Source: Andrena cerasifolii (taxonomy: Eukaryota; Arthropoda; Insecta; Hymenoptera; Andrenidae). From it: DNA of 64,000 bases. The notes beneath the pieces are model-generated. The model made no database searches. It saw only the letters and a program-made list of their open reading frames with translations, and was not told the DNA's origin. A program made the translations under genes and the position numbers. Shown here one piece after another: positions 37,201 through 47,118 of the stretch; positions within the stretch are counted from its first letter, which is position 1; each line of letters starts with the position of its first letter. The stretch is taken from the NCBI RefSeq assembly GCF_050908995.1, contig NC_135132.1, positions 7,373,001 to 7,437,000 of the forward strand. Reading direction: 5' to 3'.

Positions 37201-40200
37201 CCACGACGATCAAACCGTGCCCCTTGGACCATGGTATCGAGTCGGTCGAAATGGTTGCTGGCTCCGCAGCAGGCTGACTCCGATTGCGCGTCGAGAGGCG
37301 ATCCATACTTGTCGAAGAGACAGTTAACTTCATCCTCCGACACCCCGCCCCGCCCACCCACCCACCATGGAACGTACTCGATTCTCAAGACACATTGCCT
37401 AGTCCACTCGTTACCGTTTAATTTTGAGCCAATTTCGCTCGATGGGTACTGCAGCGGAGGGCGATCCCACACGGGTGGCTGCAAGGCCAGCTGCGGGTGT
37501 ACCATTCGACTGGTTATCTGTTTTCGTTCTAATGCATGCATCCACACGGCTCCCTGCTCACCCCTGTAGACGCGCCTGCTTTGCTAGACCCTAACCATTC
37601 TCGACGTAGACATTCGAGTAACATCCGTCCGGGTGTGTCCTGCTTCAACGCCCGCACGACCAGTCATCGGCTTCATTGTTGGTCCCGCAGTGTCTAGGGG
37701 CTAAAGTAGCGTCAACCTTGCGCCACCGACTGATCGCAATGTTGAACCGGGCACACCGTTGAGATTTCTCGTAAAGTATCGCGCACGTTCCATCAAGTTG
37801 TACTTTTTAAGGAGACTCGACGGCAACATACAACGTATGTAACCCCTCCAACAGACCACCTCCAAGTATGTAACCGAGCGCGTACGTTGTCGGCGATACT
37901 CTTCGACGATGGACAAAACGAAGGAGTCTTCGTCTCAAGCTTCCCCTAAACCCCCAGCCCCGCCCGCCCCCCAAACCACCCCCCCCAAACCACCCCCCAG
38001 GTCCCACTCGTAGCTTGCATGCGCTTTTTAACGACGTTTTCTGATTGTCCCGATCGCGGCGCCGACACCACCGTAATCGATCGTTTTCTCGCAGAAGGAA
38101 GAGCACCGTCCAGAAGTACGATCAACCGTACGCGAAGAAACCCCTGCAGAAAGGTTACCAGGGCGTGTCCAGGAACCACCATCCGGAGCACGCGGTCCTG
38201 GACAACGTGCACAGCAAGATCCTCAACTTCAACAGTATGCCTAACTACAGGTACGACGGTCATTTCGTTGCTTATCAGTCCACTTATCCGGCTAGACACA
38301 CACAGACACTTTAGGCGACACTCTCGGCCGCGTTAATTAGATCTGTCCGACGATTCATAGACTTTCTCGCGCGTTAGCTTGAAAGCTCGAGGGATCCAAA
38401 CTTTCCGCGTGCGCTCTTTCAATAAGATTGTCTTGTTGATTATGTAGGCATTCGGAATTTGGGTATTTGTAGAGTTTGGGAAAGAGTAGCATCGGGGAGT
38501 CGGCTTTGGGGGAATCAGTAACGCGGCTGCCCAGTAACGCAGAGATTACCGAAGATCTTGTGATCGAGTTCCACCACCCGAGGTTCGTTTTTTCGCCTAC
38601 AATTAATTGATTCTCCGCTGCGAGCAGCGTCCAAAGGACGTTCGACGAATTTTATACGCTACGCGCCAAAGTTTGGAGATCACGAACGATCATATATATA
38701 TTTATATATATATACATTATACGCTTCTAAGAGACAACCTAGGGAAGACCCCAGCAACTAGCGTTCAAAAGGATCCATCAACGATCGCCAAAGACACATC
38801 TCGCTTCTACTTATATATTGGTTTTCCATTAATGTTTGCGTCACACGAATCCATGTCACACGGCATTCATTCGACATCTACAAAGCCACCCGACCCCGCC
38901 CGCGGTACTGTCCACTCCGGTAGTGGCGGAGTCGTCTTCGTCCCGTCGTTCCACGGAGCTCGAGGAATCTAGCTAGCCCCCCTCGTCTCCTCGAAGCAGC
39001 GAGGCGGCTCTTTAATGTCGCCGGCTCGGAAGGGATCGAGAAAACGAGACTTTCTTGCACGGTGAACTCCTCTGTATGAATGATTTCTCGCGCGGAGTGC
39101 TCGAGCAAGATGAAAGGGGCGCGAACGACGGAGAACGGAGACGCCACGGGACCCCGCGCCGTCTCTCTCGCAACCGATCTCGCGCCTCCTAAACAGCTTT
39201 AACCCTTTGTGGTCTCGCAGAAAGTCTCTGCCCGTGATACGTAGACGCATACACCCCGTCCATAAATCACCGGACACTTAGCGAAGTTGGTAAGAGGGTA
39301 CGGAATGACGTACATAGTGATATAAAGTTAAAGATTTATTTATACAGAATATACATTTAAAAATCTTAACAAATGGTTGAACTAACAGTGGCATCTTCTC
39401 GATTAATTTTTTCATACTTCTGTATGGTGTAGAAGCATCTTCCAGTCGATCCTTAACTTTCAAAGCGCACGAATAGTGAATACGGGAACAATAAACATAC
39501 TGTGCATTCTTACTTTTTAAATATTTATTTAAATTATACAGTGTGTTGTCAATTTTATATTTAAGTACTAGCGTGTAATAAGTACATACATCAAAATAAA
39601 GTAATAAAGTCACCTTAGAGACTTATATACAATGGTCAGTTTGCTGAAGGTAAGGAAGTGTCTGATGACTTATGGACAGGAGTGTACATGCATACATAAG
39701 TACGTACATATGTCGGTGATAAGGAAAGTCTGTGTTACCTTCGCCACCTTGCCACACGAACGAACTCGAGGAGGAAGCAGTAAGACCACGAAGGGTTGAA
39801 AAACCGTGAAATACCCGCGGCATGCCTATATTAGTATACTTCTAGCCGCGGCGAGACCCAGCGCGTGCTGTTTCAACCCCCCCATAACGTCGCCACCGCA
39901 GACGGGCCAAGATTCAAGTAAGTCTCATGTGTCTCGCCGTTATGTCACCATAGTTTATCGATCATCTCGAAACCCAAACACACCGACCGGAGAACGGCAA
40001 CGAAACAGCTCAGCTCGTCGTAGATCGTTCCCAGAAGGCACAAGAGACCGTTGGCGCCGGTGGAAGCGGTGCGGAACATCGCCTCGAGCTGGCCTGCCTC
40101 GTTTTGTCCGCGCGAACAATGTTGTATCTCGCGCGCAACGGCAAACACGTGTACACACATGCACGCGCGCACACTTGGACGGGTCGCGACAACGGAGCGT

Positions 40201-43200
40201 CGAATTCTTGTCGAGAGCCCTCGATTAACAATGTAACAGTCAGCGAGAGCTACCTCAGGGATTCAGAAGCGCGGATCATGTACCCAGAGGAACGATCACG
40301 AACCGAACTTCTCTTCCGACACCTTGCCCTTTCGTTTCTTTTGCCCCGCCCCTCTGTTTGGTTCACCCGAGATGTTACCGTAAGGATTTTCGTTTGGTGG
40401 AACAAGCATTCAGAGGATTTTTCGTATCGCATAACGGCACGATGCATTTGGCTCGAATTCCTTTGCGTAAAGGCGGCACCGCACACTCGGCACTCGGCGA
40501 ATACCGAATTCGGTATACCGAAGTGCTCGCGTGTACCTCCGCGCTATGCGCTTACCCGAGCATGTCGACTCGGGAGCTGCGCACATCCGTAGAGAAGCTC
40601 GCGCAAGCGTTCGATAATCGGCGAATTGCCTACGCCGCTAGATCCGCTCGCCGAATGACGAACTCTCGTTATTGCCGAATGCGTGGTTCCGCCTTGACAT
40701 TCACGTTCGTTCGTTCATCCAACTGGAATCACAGCCAGAGCTTCACTTGGCGGTTAAGCTATGCCTCCTTCACTTATCGCAAACGTTCCAGTAGCTCGTT
40801 GCTCCCACCTTACATTTCGTTCTACCGAATTTCACGCCCGCTGTACATCGAGGCTCGAAGAAACATGACCGAATCAACGTCACCTGTACATCGCCACGTT
40901 CCTAACACACACGCTGTGGTCGGTCCAAGTAGAGGAGGGCAGAGAGTGCACGCGTAGCAGTTGCTTGCCATTGTCTTTTCACCCTGGCACCGCATGACTT
41001 TTCTTTTGAATGCAGCGCACACTCGTACTTACCGAGCTCCGTCGATAGGGCTCGCACCGTGGGCACCTTCTCCAGCATGCCTCGTTCGTTACTTTCTCCG
41101 AGACACTACGATTGCAACCCTACCAGAACAATCGAAACGCTACTCGCTTGCTAGTTGCACCCGGTGATGTCGGTAGACGAGAGTCTAGCCAGCCAACGAA
41201 AAGAACCACGGATACGTGGGCCCTCGTCCCTCGCGTCAGTTCGTATTCGTGTCACGGTTTTAAATCAGCACGAAACACGGACACGAACAGTTTTCTCACG
41301 GCCCCGTTTGAGACTGGCCGAAACGAGAAACGCGACGGGAGACGGGGTCTGCATTAGGCCTCGGAGCCTCAACGTTCAAAGGTGCGACGCTGGTCGCGAG
41401 AGAATCGAGAGGATTTGATTCAGGAGACGCGGATAATTCTTAGCACACCTATGAACGTTGGGCGCGTGATTCATCCCCGAGTCTTTCCGATTCGACGGTG
41501 AGACCAACCGTTCCTCTAAATGGCCATTTTCAGGGAGCATAAGTCGCAGATGAACAGGCTCGGCATAAACGACGAGGACGGGGATACAGGGGCGGAGGAA
41601 GTTGTCTCTTTCATTGACCTCCAACCGAACAATCTCACAAAGTTGCCTGAGAAGGGAATTTTAAAGAAACACGGTGGTTACGGTATTGTAATGACTACTA
41701 GTCACACGAAAGAGTCGGTAGATGGCTCTCGAACCCACGAAGGGAAGGTGCAACGGCTTCGATCATTCTCCGCTTGATCCCAATTTGAGATCCAAGGCTA
41801 GGCTGAACAGGATGCTCACGATTAAGTAGCTAATGAGGTCGAGCCGCTTGCACCGACCCTCCGTGCACGATCACGGGTATATACAGTGTATATTCGAAAG
41901 GCTGGACGTTAACCGGAACGACGATTGAATCAGGGCCAGGAGGAGGCACCGTGGTCGATCTGGAGCGTACCCTGGACCAACTGAACGGGTACCACGGCGA
42001 CATCATCCAGGCCCTGATGAATGCGGCGAGCCATCGGGACCTGCCGGGCACGCCCTCCGCCAGCGGGAACCTGATCGAGGGAGAGGCGGTGTGCAAGCCG
42101 CAGACGGAATGCGGCTATCCGACCGCGTACTGCAAGAACGTGGACAAGCAGGCGTACATTGGCGGCCAGGAGGACGAGGAGACGGAGCTTGGCAAGCTGA
42201 CGTGCGGCCCTCTCCGCATACGGAATCTCGACGACCTGAAGAAGCAGCTGGAGCGGCACTCGGTGTCGATCCGCGTCAGTCCGACCGGCTCCGACAACGA
42301 TGGCCACGACCACCACTGCGGGATAGATTCCTCCGTTTGTAGCGAGTCCTCCCAAGGGTAAGAACTGATGCGGAATAGGCGCTTCGCCATGCTTACGTTC
42401 CTTCTTCTCGACGTTCTTCTCATCGCTTCCATCGTTCGATCGGATTGTACATACATTGTCTTGCATAACGCTTCGGACCGGTCCGGAACATCGGCCTGCG
42501 GCGCGCGTGTCCTCCGCGGTTACCGAGACGCGTACGCCTTCCATCGCGCGATCAGCCGCCATCCTCCCTGCCGTTCCGCTCGCCGGACGGCCCGGGGACT
42601 GCGCCCCCCATTCGGCCAGACTTCTCACACTGCCGCATGCCGGCACACTCGCCTGTCATCGATACGTCATTGCTTACCTACCATCTTGTTTTCTTCTTCT
42701 CGCCAATTGGTTTTATGTTTTTGTATCTTGTGCTTTGAAAGTTGCGCCAAATACAGCTGCGTCGGATCAGATCTGAGACACGTGCCCGGGCACCCAGTAG
42801 CAATTAGCGTAGCCCCGTTGCAGCGATACTTTGCCAGCGCCCGCGTGACCGGACACATTTACCTGCATATACGTATGCCCCATACGTCGCGTCGCGAGCG
42901 CCACTCGTTATCTCGGCAATCTTCACTTGCACCGTAGAGCTTCGACGAAACACATGCAGAGTCTGTTTATACCGTGCCACACGCCGAGTAGAGTCGCGCG
43001 ACGAGAATGATGCCCGTGTCGAGGAGCTATTTGGGATATTAACGGATGACGAGTAAGGGGACCGAGAACGAGAACGAGACCCGACACGGCCACGGTTTAA
43101 CTTGAACTCATTCGATTTCCTACGTAGAAGCAGAAGGTACGGCCGCGGCCGCGACGATACCTACAGTAGATATGGTCAGCCATCGTCTCGAAGCCCTTAC

Positions 43201-43359
43201 AGCACCCTCCAGCCCGCCCAACACGTGGAGGAGGGTTTCTATGAAACTGCCGATCTTGACAGAGGCTCAAACGCTAGGGGTGAAACGCCCGATAGCGAAA
43301 GGTATCGCAGATTCTTTCAATACCGAGCGCGGGCTTCGTAGATAAAGCGAGATATACAT

Positions 43360-43401
<42 letters not shown>

Positions 43402-45225
43402 CGAGAGAGAGTGAGAGAGAGAGAGAGAGAAAGCGAGAATGAATCGTCGTGCAACTGACCCAGCCAACCCCGCAAACCCTACGAGTCCACGCGTGCCTCG
43501 ACTAGTGATTGGGAATCGAAATTTCTGCTCCAACGAAACGAACTAGGTTCTCGAGGGGGGCATTCAGAGAAGAATAATTATTCCCATCACTGCCGTGAAC
43601 GCGCATTCAGATAAGGATTGGTGCACGCTCGCGATAAACGCCATTCACGAGCCTCGGAACCGATCATGTAATACTATCCCAAATATCGTCGTACGAACGG
43701 AATATAAATAGACTCGGCATACCTCTTCGTCATTTCTATCCGATGACAAATTCGCAGCTCGGTCTCTAGCCGGGTCTATGGACTAAATCCAAGCGAAACC
43801 GCAAACGAACCGCATCCGACCAGCCCTATACACACAAACTTCCGCATGCCAACTCTACTGTTTTAGCTGCTTCCGCAATGCGCTGTGAATGTGCTGCAAG
43901 CTATGGCGACGATGGCCTATGGCTCTTGCTGAATGCCTGAGAAGCGTTGCGAGCATCCGTAGCGTGCCCACTCCATATTCGCGCGCGGTACGCTGAGATC
44001 TAGAATCACTTTCTTTACAGAGCGATCTGTACCCGACCCGCGATTATTTACCGTTTGTCACGCGTCAGAACGACCCGCACTTATCCTTATCTGAAGGTAT
44101 TCCTCCTCGTCGATCACAGCCTTCCAACGTGCACGGGGAAGCACGTGGTCCGATGAAGGAGATTGCACGTGGCCGCGATTGCAAGGCTTCGCACGCGCGC
44201 ATCATTGGTTAGAACGCTTTCTGTGCACGCGACGCGCCGACGTATATGCACGCGTTAATCCGTCGATCACAGCGCCAGATTCTCCTTGGAACGGCGCAAC
44301 GACGGCGCACTAACTGTCGGTAACCCATGCATATACGGAGCTCCACTGTGGGATGGCGGCACACGCGAAGCGTTACTAATTTACCTTCGAACCGTGCCCC
44401 GTTTCCGTCGGGTTTAGAGGGGAATGGCATTGTAACGCTTCGCGCTGCCTGTGAGGGCCTGCACGAGGATCGTATTGGGAAGGTAAGTGGAGGGTCTGGC
44501 GATCAGGAGCTTGTCGGGAGCGCGTGCGAGCGTGCATACCGTGCGGCGCGACGTGCGCATTAGTGGTCGTGGAATAGATCCAATGGCCTCGTGTAATCTT
44601 GTTATTTTCTAGTGATGCATTTATTCAAGCTCAACAACAAGTAGCCCGGTGGAGTAGCGAGGACGGAGTGCAGCACCGGCCACCGCAGCAGCCGCCGCCC
44701 CCGCCCCCGCCTCCTCCGCCCGTGATCGCTGGTGGTGGTACGATGGGCACGATGACGCAGCGCCATCACTTACATCACCCGCAATGCGTGCACCAGCGCC
44801 AGCCTCACCACCACCACCATCATCGCGTACAGCTGCCGGACGCACAGCTGCAGCCGCCGTCGCAAGAACAGCAAGAAGATGAACAACACCAACTGCCGGT
44901 GGAACAGCAACTGCCAATACAACAGCGCGGCTATTATCCATCCCCGCCCCACACCGACAACGGTCTCGACAACGACGAGACTGAAAATGCTCAAACCCAT
45001 CATCAACAAGAACAAGAAGAACAGGAAGAGAAGCTCCTCCCCGAAGTTCGTGGAATCGATGTTAATCACTTGCCTAATATTAACAAATGCCCACTAGACG
45101 ATACATTTAGTCTAGAATGTAACATAAATAATGGTTCCCCTAAAGAATTAAATACCAACAACACTAGTGATAACGAAAATACTGCCCTACTGCCCTCTAC
45201 GCATTTTCCCGAGTACAAGCATTGA
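23895..45225 (+). CDS. mmd: Catalytically inactive ADAM of the mind-meld / ADAM11-22-23 group (5' incomplete)
   Basis: This is a type I membrane ADAM. Relatives act as neuronal adhesion or receptor proteins, not proteases. Exons with matching phases: 23895-23945, 27295-27443, 27609-27665, 27766-27845, 27967-28036, 28111-28257, 29090-29290, 29611-29685, 29784-29956, 30053-30222, 30479-30642, 30712-30879, 31676-31980, 32054-32167, 32257-32338, 32604-32699, 32773-32935, then 34498-34600 or 36418-36484, then 38095-38250, 39846-39917, 41534-41682, 41940-42357, 43128-43301, 44613-45225. The longest path gives about 1315 residues. Domain order is prodomain, protease-like, disintegrin, Cys-rich, EGF, transmembrane and a long cytoplasmic tail. 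The zinc motif reads HMIGHNIGMSHD, so the catalytic Glu is Met. The signal-peptide exon is not seen; it must end in phase 1 and lie upstream. AATAAA lies at 45425. Orthology to Drosophila mind-meld is inferred from this architecture. Confidence 0.9.
25197..25730. mobile_element. Transib-like foldback element (copy 1)
   Basis: The ends are CACACTGGTCCGAATCGCC and, inverted, CACAGTGGTCCGAATCGCC. The inverted arms are about 200 bp and nearly identical (for example CCTCGGAATCAGATTCTGCG on one side). Flanking pentamers are CAACG and CAGCG. A CACAGTGG terminus with a GC-rich 5-bp duplication fits the Transib superfamily. It lies in the first visible mmd intron and has no transposase. Confidence 0.68.
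27015..27190 (+). repeat. tRNA-derived SINE copy in a mmd intron
   Basis: GGTCTATGGTGCGATTGGCA matches the head of the 22.65-kb copy, and GGTTCGAGTCC at 27151-27161 is a perfect B box. The middle part is deleted relative to the 8.1 and 38.4-kb copies. It ends about 100 bases upstream of the exon at 27295. Confidence 0.75.
28343..28432 (+). CDS. mmd: Candidate optional 30-codon cassette exon of mmd
   Basis: Between the exons ending 28257 and starting 29087/29090, a 90-base open segment is bounded by an AATAG acceptor and a CG-GTACAA donor. It is phase 0 on both sides and would add 30 residues beginning SAPDFELPLYMVKHRGG. Splicing around it also keeps frame, and the flanking exons join cleanly without it. 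The acceptor has only a modest pyrimidine tract. It may be a chance open segment. Confidence 0.3.
29087..30642 (+). CDS. mmd: mmd exons for the protease-like domain with a lost catalytic Glu
   Basis: Five exons encode the reprolysin-like domain. It starts at about KYIEIAIIIDKAMFDKRNGS, the usual first strand of ADAM protease domains. The zinc-binding helix at 30180-30212 reads HMIGHNIGMSHD: the three His ligands are kept, but codon 30183-30185 (ATG, Met) replaces the catalytic Glu of HExxHxxGxxH. The domain ends with CVCRDWHGCIMMQS and QHGNGFCLHNKP. ADAM11, 22 and 23 are likewise non-proteolytic, so this is expected of the group and not a decayed gene. The first exon has a TAGCAG double acceptor at 29084-29089, so one extra Gln may be included. 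Confidence 0.9.
30712..32935 (+). CDS. mmd: mmd exons for disintegrin, Cys-rich and EGF domains
   Basis: Exon 30712-30879 begins CGDKVIDEGEECDCGS and ends PCCSNC; 31676-31980 continues with FQPRNVVCREATNECDLQ, which together form the disintegrin domain. The rest of that exon and 32054-32338 form the Cys-rich region (MGLVHDGTSCGDNL). Exons 32604-32699 and 32773-32935 form the EGF-like module (CSGNGVCTNTNKCYCDDGW). The final exon has two possible donors in the same phase, at 32888 (CCCG-GTAATA) and 32936 (TACG-GTAAGT), so a 16-residue juxtamembrane stretch could be optional. Intron 30880-31675 is enlarged by a transposon. Confidence 0.9.
30941..31658. mobile_element. Transib-like element (copy 2) in the mmd disintegrin intron
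   Basis: The ends are CACAGTGGTCTGGA and the perfect inverse TCCAGACCACTGTG; further inside, GGCCAAAATTC is mirrored by GAATTTTGGCC. Flanking pentamers TAACG (30936-30940) and CAACG (31659-31663) differ once. Without the element and one pentamer the intron would be about 73 bases. The interior carries the same GGGTTTTTGAGGTCACTGA motif as copy 1. Confidence 0.7.
33591..33723 (+). CDS. mmd: Candidate alternative 3' exon giving an mmd form without a membrane anchor
   Basis: After an ATGTTACAG acceptor there is an open frame whose entry phase (1) matches the exon ending at 32935. It encodes GERFAVAPAAMSLMAVLIRQ and reaches a TAG at about 33721-33723 if the GTAAGA at 33662 is not used. If used, the isoform would end before the transmembrane exons. 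The pyrimidine tract is poor and nothing like it is known to me in the family, so this is only a candidate. Confidence 0.2.
34176..34262 (+). repeat. tRNA-derived SINE copy, tRNA-like part
   Basis: TGGTGGAGTTGGTTAGGCG resembles a pol III A box, and GGTTCGAGTCC at 34221-34231 is a perfect B box, about 45 bases apart. It sits in the intron upstream of the first alternative transmembrane exon. It does not form acceptor and anticodon stems convincingly and matches the dispersed SINE family, so I do not call a tRNA gene. Confidence 0.7.
34498..34600 (+). CDS. mmd: mmd alternative transmembrane exon A
   Basis: Bounded by TCGTTTCAG and a GTACAG donor, this 103-base exon enters in phase 1 and leaves in phase 2. 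It encodes EATNNTLSTG, then a hydrophobic helix MMVLILVGVV, a Lys, then GVFISFALMAVCYR. The C-terminal half closely resembles exon B, indicating exon duplication. Because 103 leaves remainder 1 on division by 3, it cannot be spliced together with exon B without a frameshift. Confidence 0.87.
34770..34900. repeat. TA/CATA-rich microsatellite between transmembrane exons
   Basis: Alternating ATATAC and TATACTA runs fill this intron segment. Similar self-complementary TA-rich tracts lie at 33428-33486 upstream of exon A and at 36560-36690 downstream of exon B. Confidence 0.8.
35154..35320. mobile_element. Small inverted-end element with GGGGTGACTTTGTG (copy 2)
   Basis: The ends are TATCGTAAGCTGGGGTGACT and the inverse CACCCTCACTTACGGTA, so the unit is about 167 bp and mostly palindromic at its ends. 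It is related to 14845-15015. It lies in the intron between the two transmembrane exons of mmd. Confidence 0.65.
36158..36330. repeat. Trinucleotide microsatellites
   Basis: Runs of GAC/GAT (about 36158-36215), AAT (about 36256-36275) and CAA/ACG (about 36280-36325) lie just upstream of transmembrane exon B. Confidence 0.8.
36418..36484 (+). CDS. mmd: mmd alternative transmembrane exon B
   Basis: After the acceptor GTATTTTTAG this 67-base exon encodes VGVLMSVVGGVFVVFALMAL and then CYR, ending at a GTCAGT donor. Entry phase 1 and exit phase 2 are identical to exon A, and the second half of the helix is nearly the same (GVFVVFALMALCYR versus GVFISFALMAVCYR). It lacks the extracellular EATNNTLSTG stretch and the Lys in the helix of exon A. 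A second donor (CTCAG-GTTAGT, exon end 36523) in the same phase would add 13 residues after the helix. Confidence 0.85.
36560..36690. repeat. TA-rich microsatellite after transmembrane exon B
   Basis: Long runs of TATATATAC/CATATATG type repeat. They are self-complementary and complementary to the similar tract at 34.8 kb. Confidence 0.85.
37944..38002. repeat. C-rich tract just upstream of a mmd exon
   Basis: The plus strand carries several runs of four to eight C (for example CCACCCCCCCCAAACCACC), so the minus strand could form a G-quadruplex. It lies about 95 bases upstream of the acceptor at 38094 and may act as a distant pyrimidine-rich tract. Confidence 0.6.
38095..43341 (+). CDS. mmd: mmd cytoplasmic-tail exons and alternative C-termini
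   Basis: Five phase-compatible exons lie here: 38095-38250 (RKSTVQKYDQPYAKK), 39846-39917 (SRGETQRVLFQPPHN), 41534-41682 (EHKSQMNRLGIND ... GILKKHGGYG), 41940-42357 (VVDLERTLDQLNGYHGD ...) and 43128-43301 (RSPYSTLQPAQHVEEGF). The first two are symmetric (phase 2-2). Ignoring donors gives alternative stops: 38315 (ends ARHTQTL), 41777 (ends QRLRSFSA) and 43341 (ends YRARAS). Exon 41940 has a second in-frame acceptor six bases upstream, at 41934. I cannot tell from sequence which termini are used. Exon 39846-39917 is the least certain. Confidence 0.8.
38446..38604 (+). repeat. tRNA-derived SINE copy in a mmd intron
   Basis: The order TTTGGGTATTTGTAGAGT, GGGGGAATCAGTAACGCGG, a degenerate B box (TGATCGAGTTCC) and GGTTCGTTTTTTCGCC matches the 8.1-kb copy over its length. 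Confidence 0.75.
43364..43435. repeat. GA microsatellite
   Basis: A nearly pure GA run with a few GC and GT interruptions lies right after the possible stop at 43341. Confidence 0.95.
44613..45225 (+). CDS. mmd: mmd terminal exon: low-complexity cytoplasmic tail
   Basis: After TTATTTTCTAG the exon enters in phase 2 with SDAFIQAQQQVARWSS, then a run of about ten Pro, a His-rich block with six consecutive His, a Gln/Glu-rich stretch, and a final section ending STHFPEYKH with TGA at 45223-45225. Poly-Pro suggests SH3 or WW partners in the cytoplasm. AATAAA lies at 45425-45430, about 200 bases downstream, so this is the distal 3' end of the gene. Confidence 0.88.
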
Positions 45226-45424
45226 TGATTATTAATCGATGACAGATAGTGTCCATCAAACATAGTGGTGTGATTTAATCCTGAACTCGCATTTTATACT
45301 GAATAGTGTAAATAACGATAAAACTCATTGATTGCGGCATCGAGAAACAACAAGAGAAACAACAGCAAGCAGACAGGTATTGAAATTATGAATGAATTAA
45401 AATAATCTATATGAAATGTTTATT

Positions 45425-45430
45425 AATAAA
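45425..45430 (+). terminator. mmd: Polyadenylation signal of mmd
   Basis: AATAAA lies 200 bases after the terminal TGA, in AT-rich sequence followed by a GT-rich stretch. Confidence 0.65.
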
Positions 45431-46534
45431 CATTAGTAAAGCGATTTACTCAAACGAACGGGTCGCTGTTATTCTTGTGTAACCCCCCACCCCGACGTCG
45501 AACTTTCATTGCCAGCATCCTTTCCCGCGCGTTTTTGGAAAAAACCGCGAAAATGTTGCGCATGCGTTCTTAACAGATCCAATATGGCGCATGTTAAAGC
45601 GCGGGGTGGGTTTCTCAACTTTCTACAGTTTCGAGTTCAGAAAGTTTAGAAGCCTTAAAAAATTCCGGATTCGAGTTTTGAGAATTTGAAAATTCGCTTC
45701 GAATTTTCACATTTTCTTCTCGATCTAATGTCGGTACTTTCTTACGATAAAATGAATCGCCTGCTTCCTCATTAATTTACGTTTCCTCGTCCCCATTTTC
45801 ATCGAAATCGAATCAACGTGGCGCACATTATAGTTAAATAAACAATAAATGAGAAACAATTGATATTCACTCACAAATCACTGCTGCATCATGCTCTCGC
45901 TAACGTTCTCCTACATCAGTCCACATCTCCAAACTCCACTCGATTTTTAGAAACAGGTTACCGTGACCCATTGGACTTCACTCCTAGAACATCACTTTCA
46001 CGTCCGCGAACACACTGGCAACAGACGCGTAACCTTGCAGCGGTGCTTTAAATTTCGATACCCGTTTGAGAATCGCAAGCAACACTTTCGATTCGCGCAG
46101 CTAACTTCACGATCCTGTATGACCCGATTACTATCACCCGATCCCGATCCTGGTTTTATATTCCACGCTAATTAGAAACGACGTTGTGTCTAGCGCTGAC
46201 GAAAATAGAAGATAAGATGTATTAATAAAAATAGATTTTTCCGACAGCGGCTAAGAAATGACGTCAACGGGTCGAAAAACAACCGCGCTATCGGGCTAAT
46301 CCATTTCGCGGATATATCGTAGTTTAGCCTCGCCAAAGCTACAGGCTTTACTTTTACACAAAGAATACTAAAAACTCGAAAGTCCCAGCGTTTCAAAAAA
46401 CTTCTAATTCACCCCATATTCTCTCCTCATTAACAAAACTCTTTAGACCCTCTCGAGACAACGTGCATGCCCGCCAAAGATCGGAGTGAAGCTAGCCGCG
46501 AGACGATACAGTTATGCATGTATATAGGCGCAAT
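45431..46534. other. Intergenic spacer between mmd and the phosphatase gene
   Basis: The spacer is AT-rich with no gene. The block at about 45545-45600 (CCAATATGGCGCATGTTAAAG) looks like transposon debris. Confidence 0.5.
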
Positions 46535-46776
46535 CAGGGCCGTTCCTGGCAGGGGTGCAGAAGGTGCCCCCGCACCTGGGCGGCCGTTTATTATATCAAA
46601 AATTTGTATTAATAAGAATAATAATCGAAACTCTTTGCATGATAACTGTTTAAAATCATGTACGTATACATATAAAAGTAAACACTGCATATTAAATTCT
46701 TAATTAAAGAATACTGAATTAAGAAGGGCGGCAATTTGTTTCTGCACCTGCGCGGCCAAAACCCAGCACGGCCCTG
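46535..46776. mobile_element. hAT-type MITE of 242 bp
   Basis: The ends are CAGGGCCGTTCCTGG and the inverse CCAGCACGGCCCTG. Flanking octamers GGCGCAAT (46527-46534) and GGTGCAAT (46777-46784) differ at one position and represent the 8-bp target duplication. It has no coding capacity. Confidence 0.85.
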
Positions 46777-47118
46777 GGTGCAATACTACTCAGTTCAGGT
46801 CGGTTCATTAGCAGAGGACCAGTGTGATAGAAATACTTTCTCGTCTCGAGTCCGTTCGCAGGCGATAATTCCATTTCGAGTATCGTCGCCGTTCCCCGTA
46901 TTTCTCGGAAGTGGATAGACGCTCGCAAACGGCAGGGCCGCTGTCGAGCGCGGCGAAAGCAGCCAACGGTAAACTCGCTGGGCCTTAAATGCACCTCACG
47001 TGAACAGTGTCATCGAAGCATGCCTGCGTTACGCTCGTGAGCCCACTGGACGATTCATGCGGATCCGTCGCTCAATTGCTAACGATGTGCGTCGCGAAAA
47101 TCTGAGCTCCGCCGCACG

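Noticed and set aside
42368..42937. A 189-codon plus-strand frame after a mmd tail exon
   Set aside because: It begins in the intron after the GTAAGA donor, is not phase-joined to the gene and shows random composition.
44621..44941. A 106-codon minus-strand frame
   Set aside because: It is the antisense shadow of the Pro/His/Gln-rich terminal exon of mmd.
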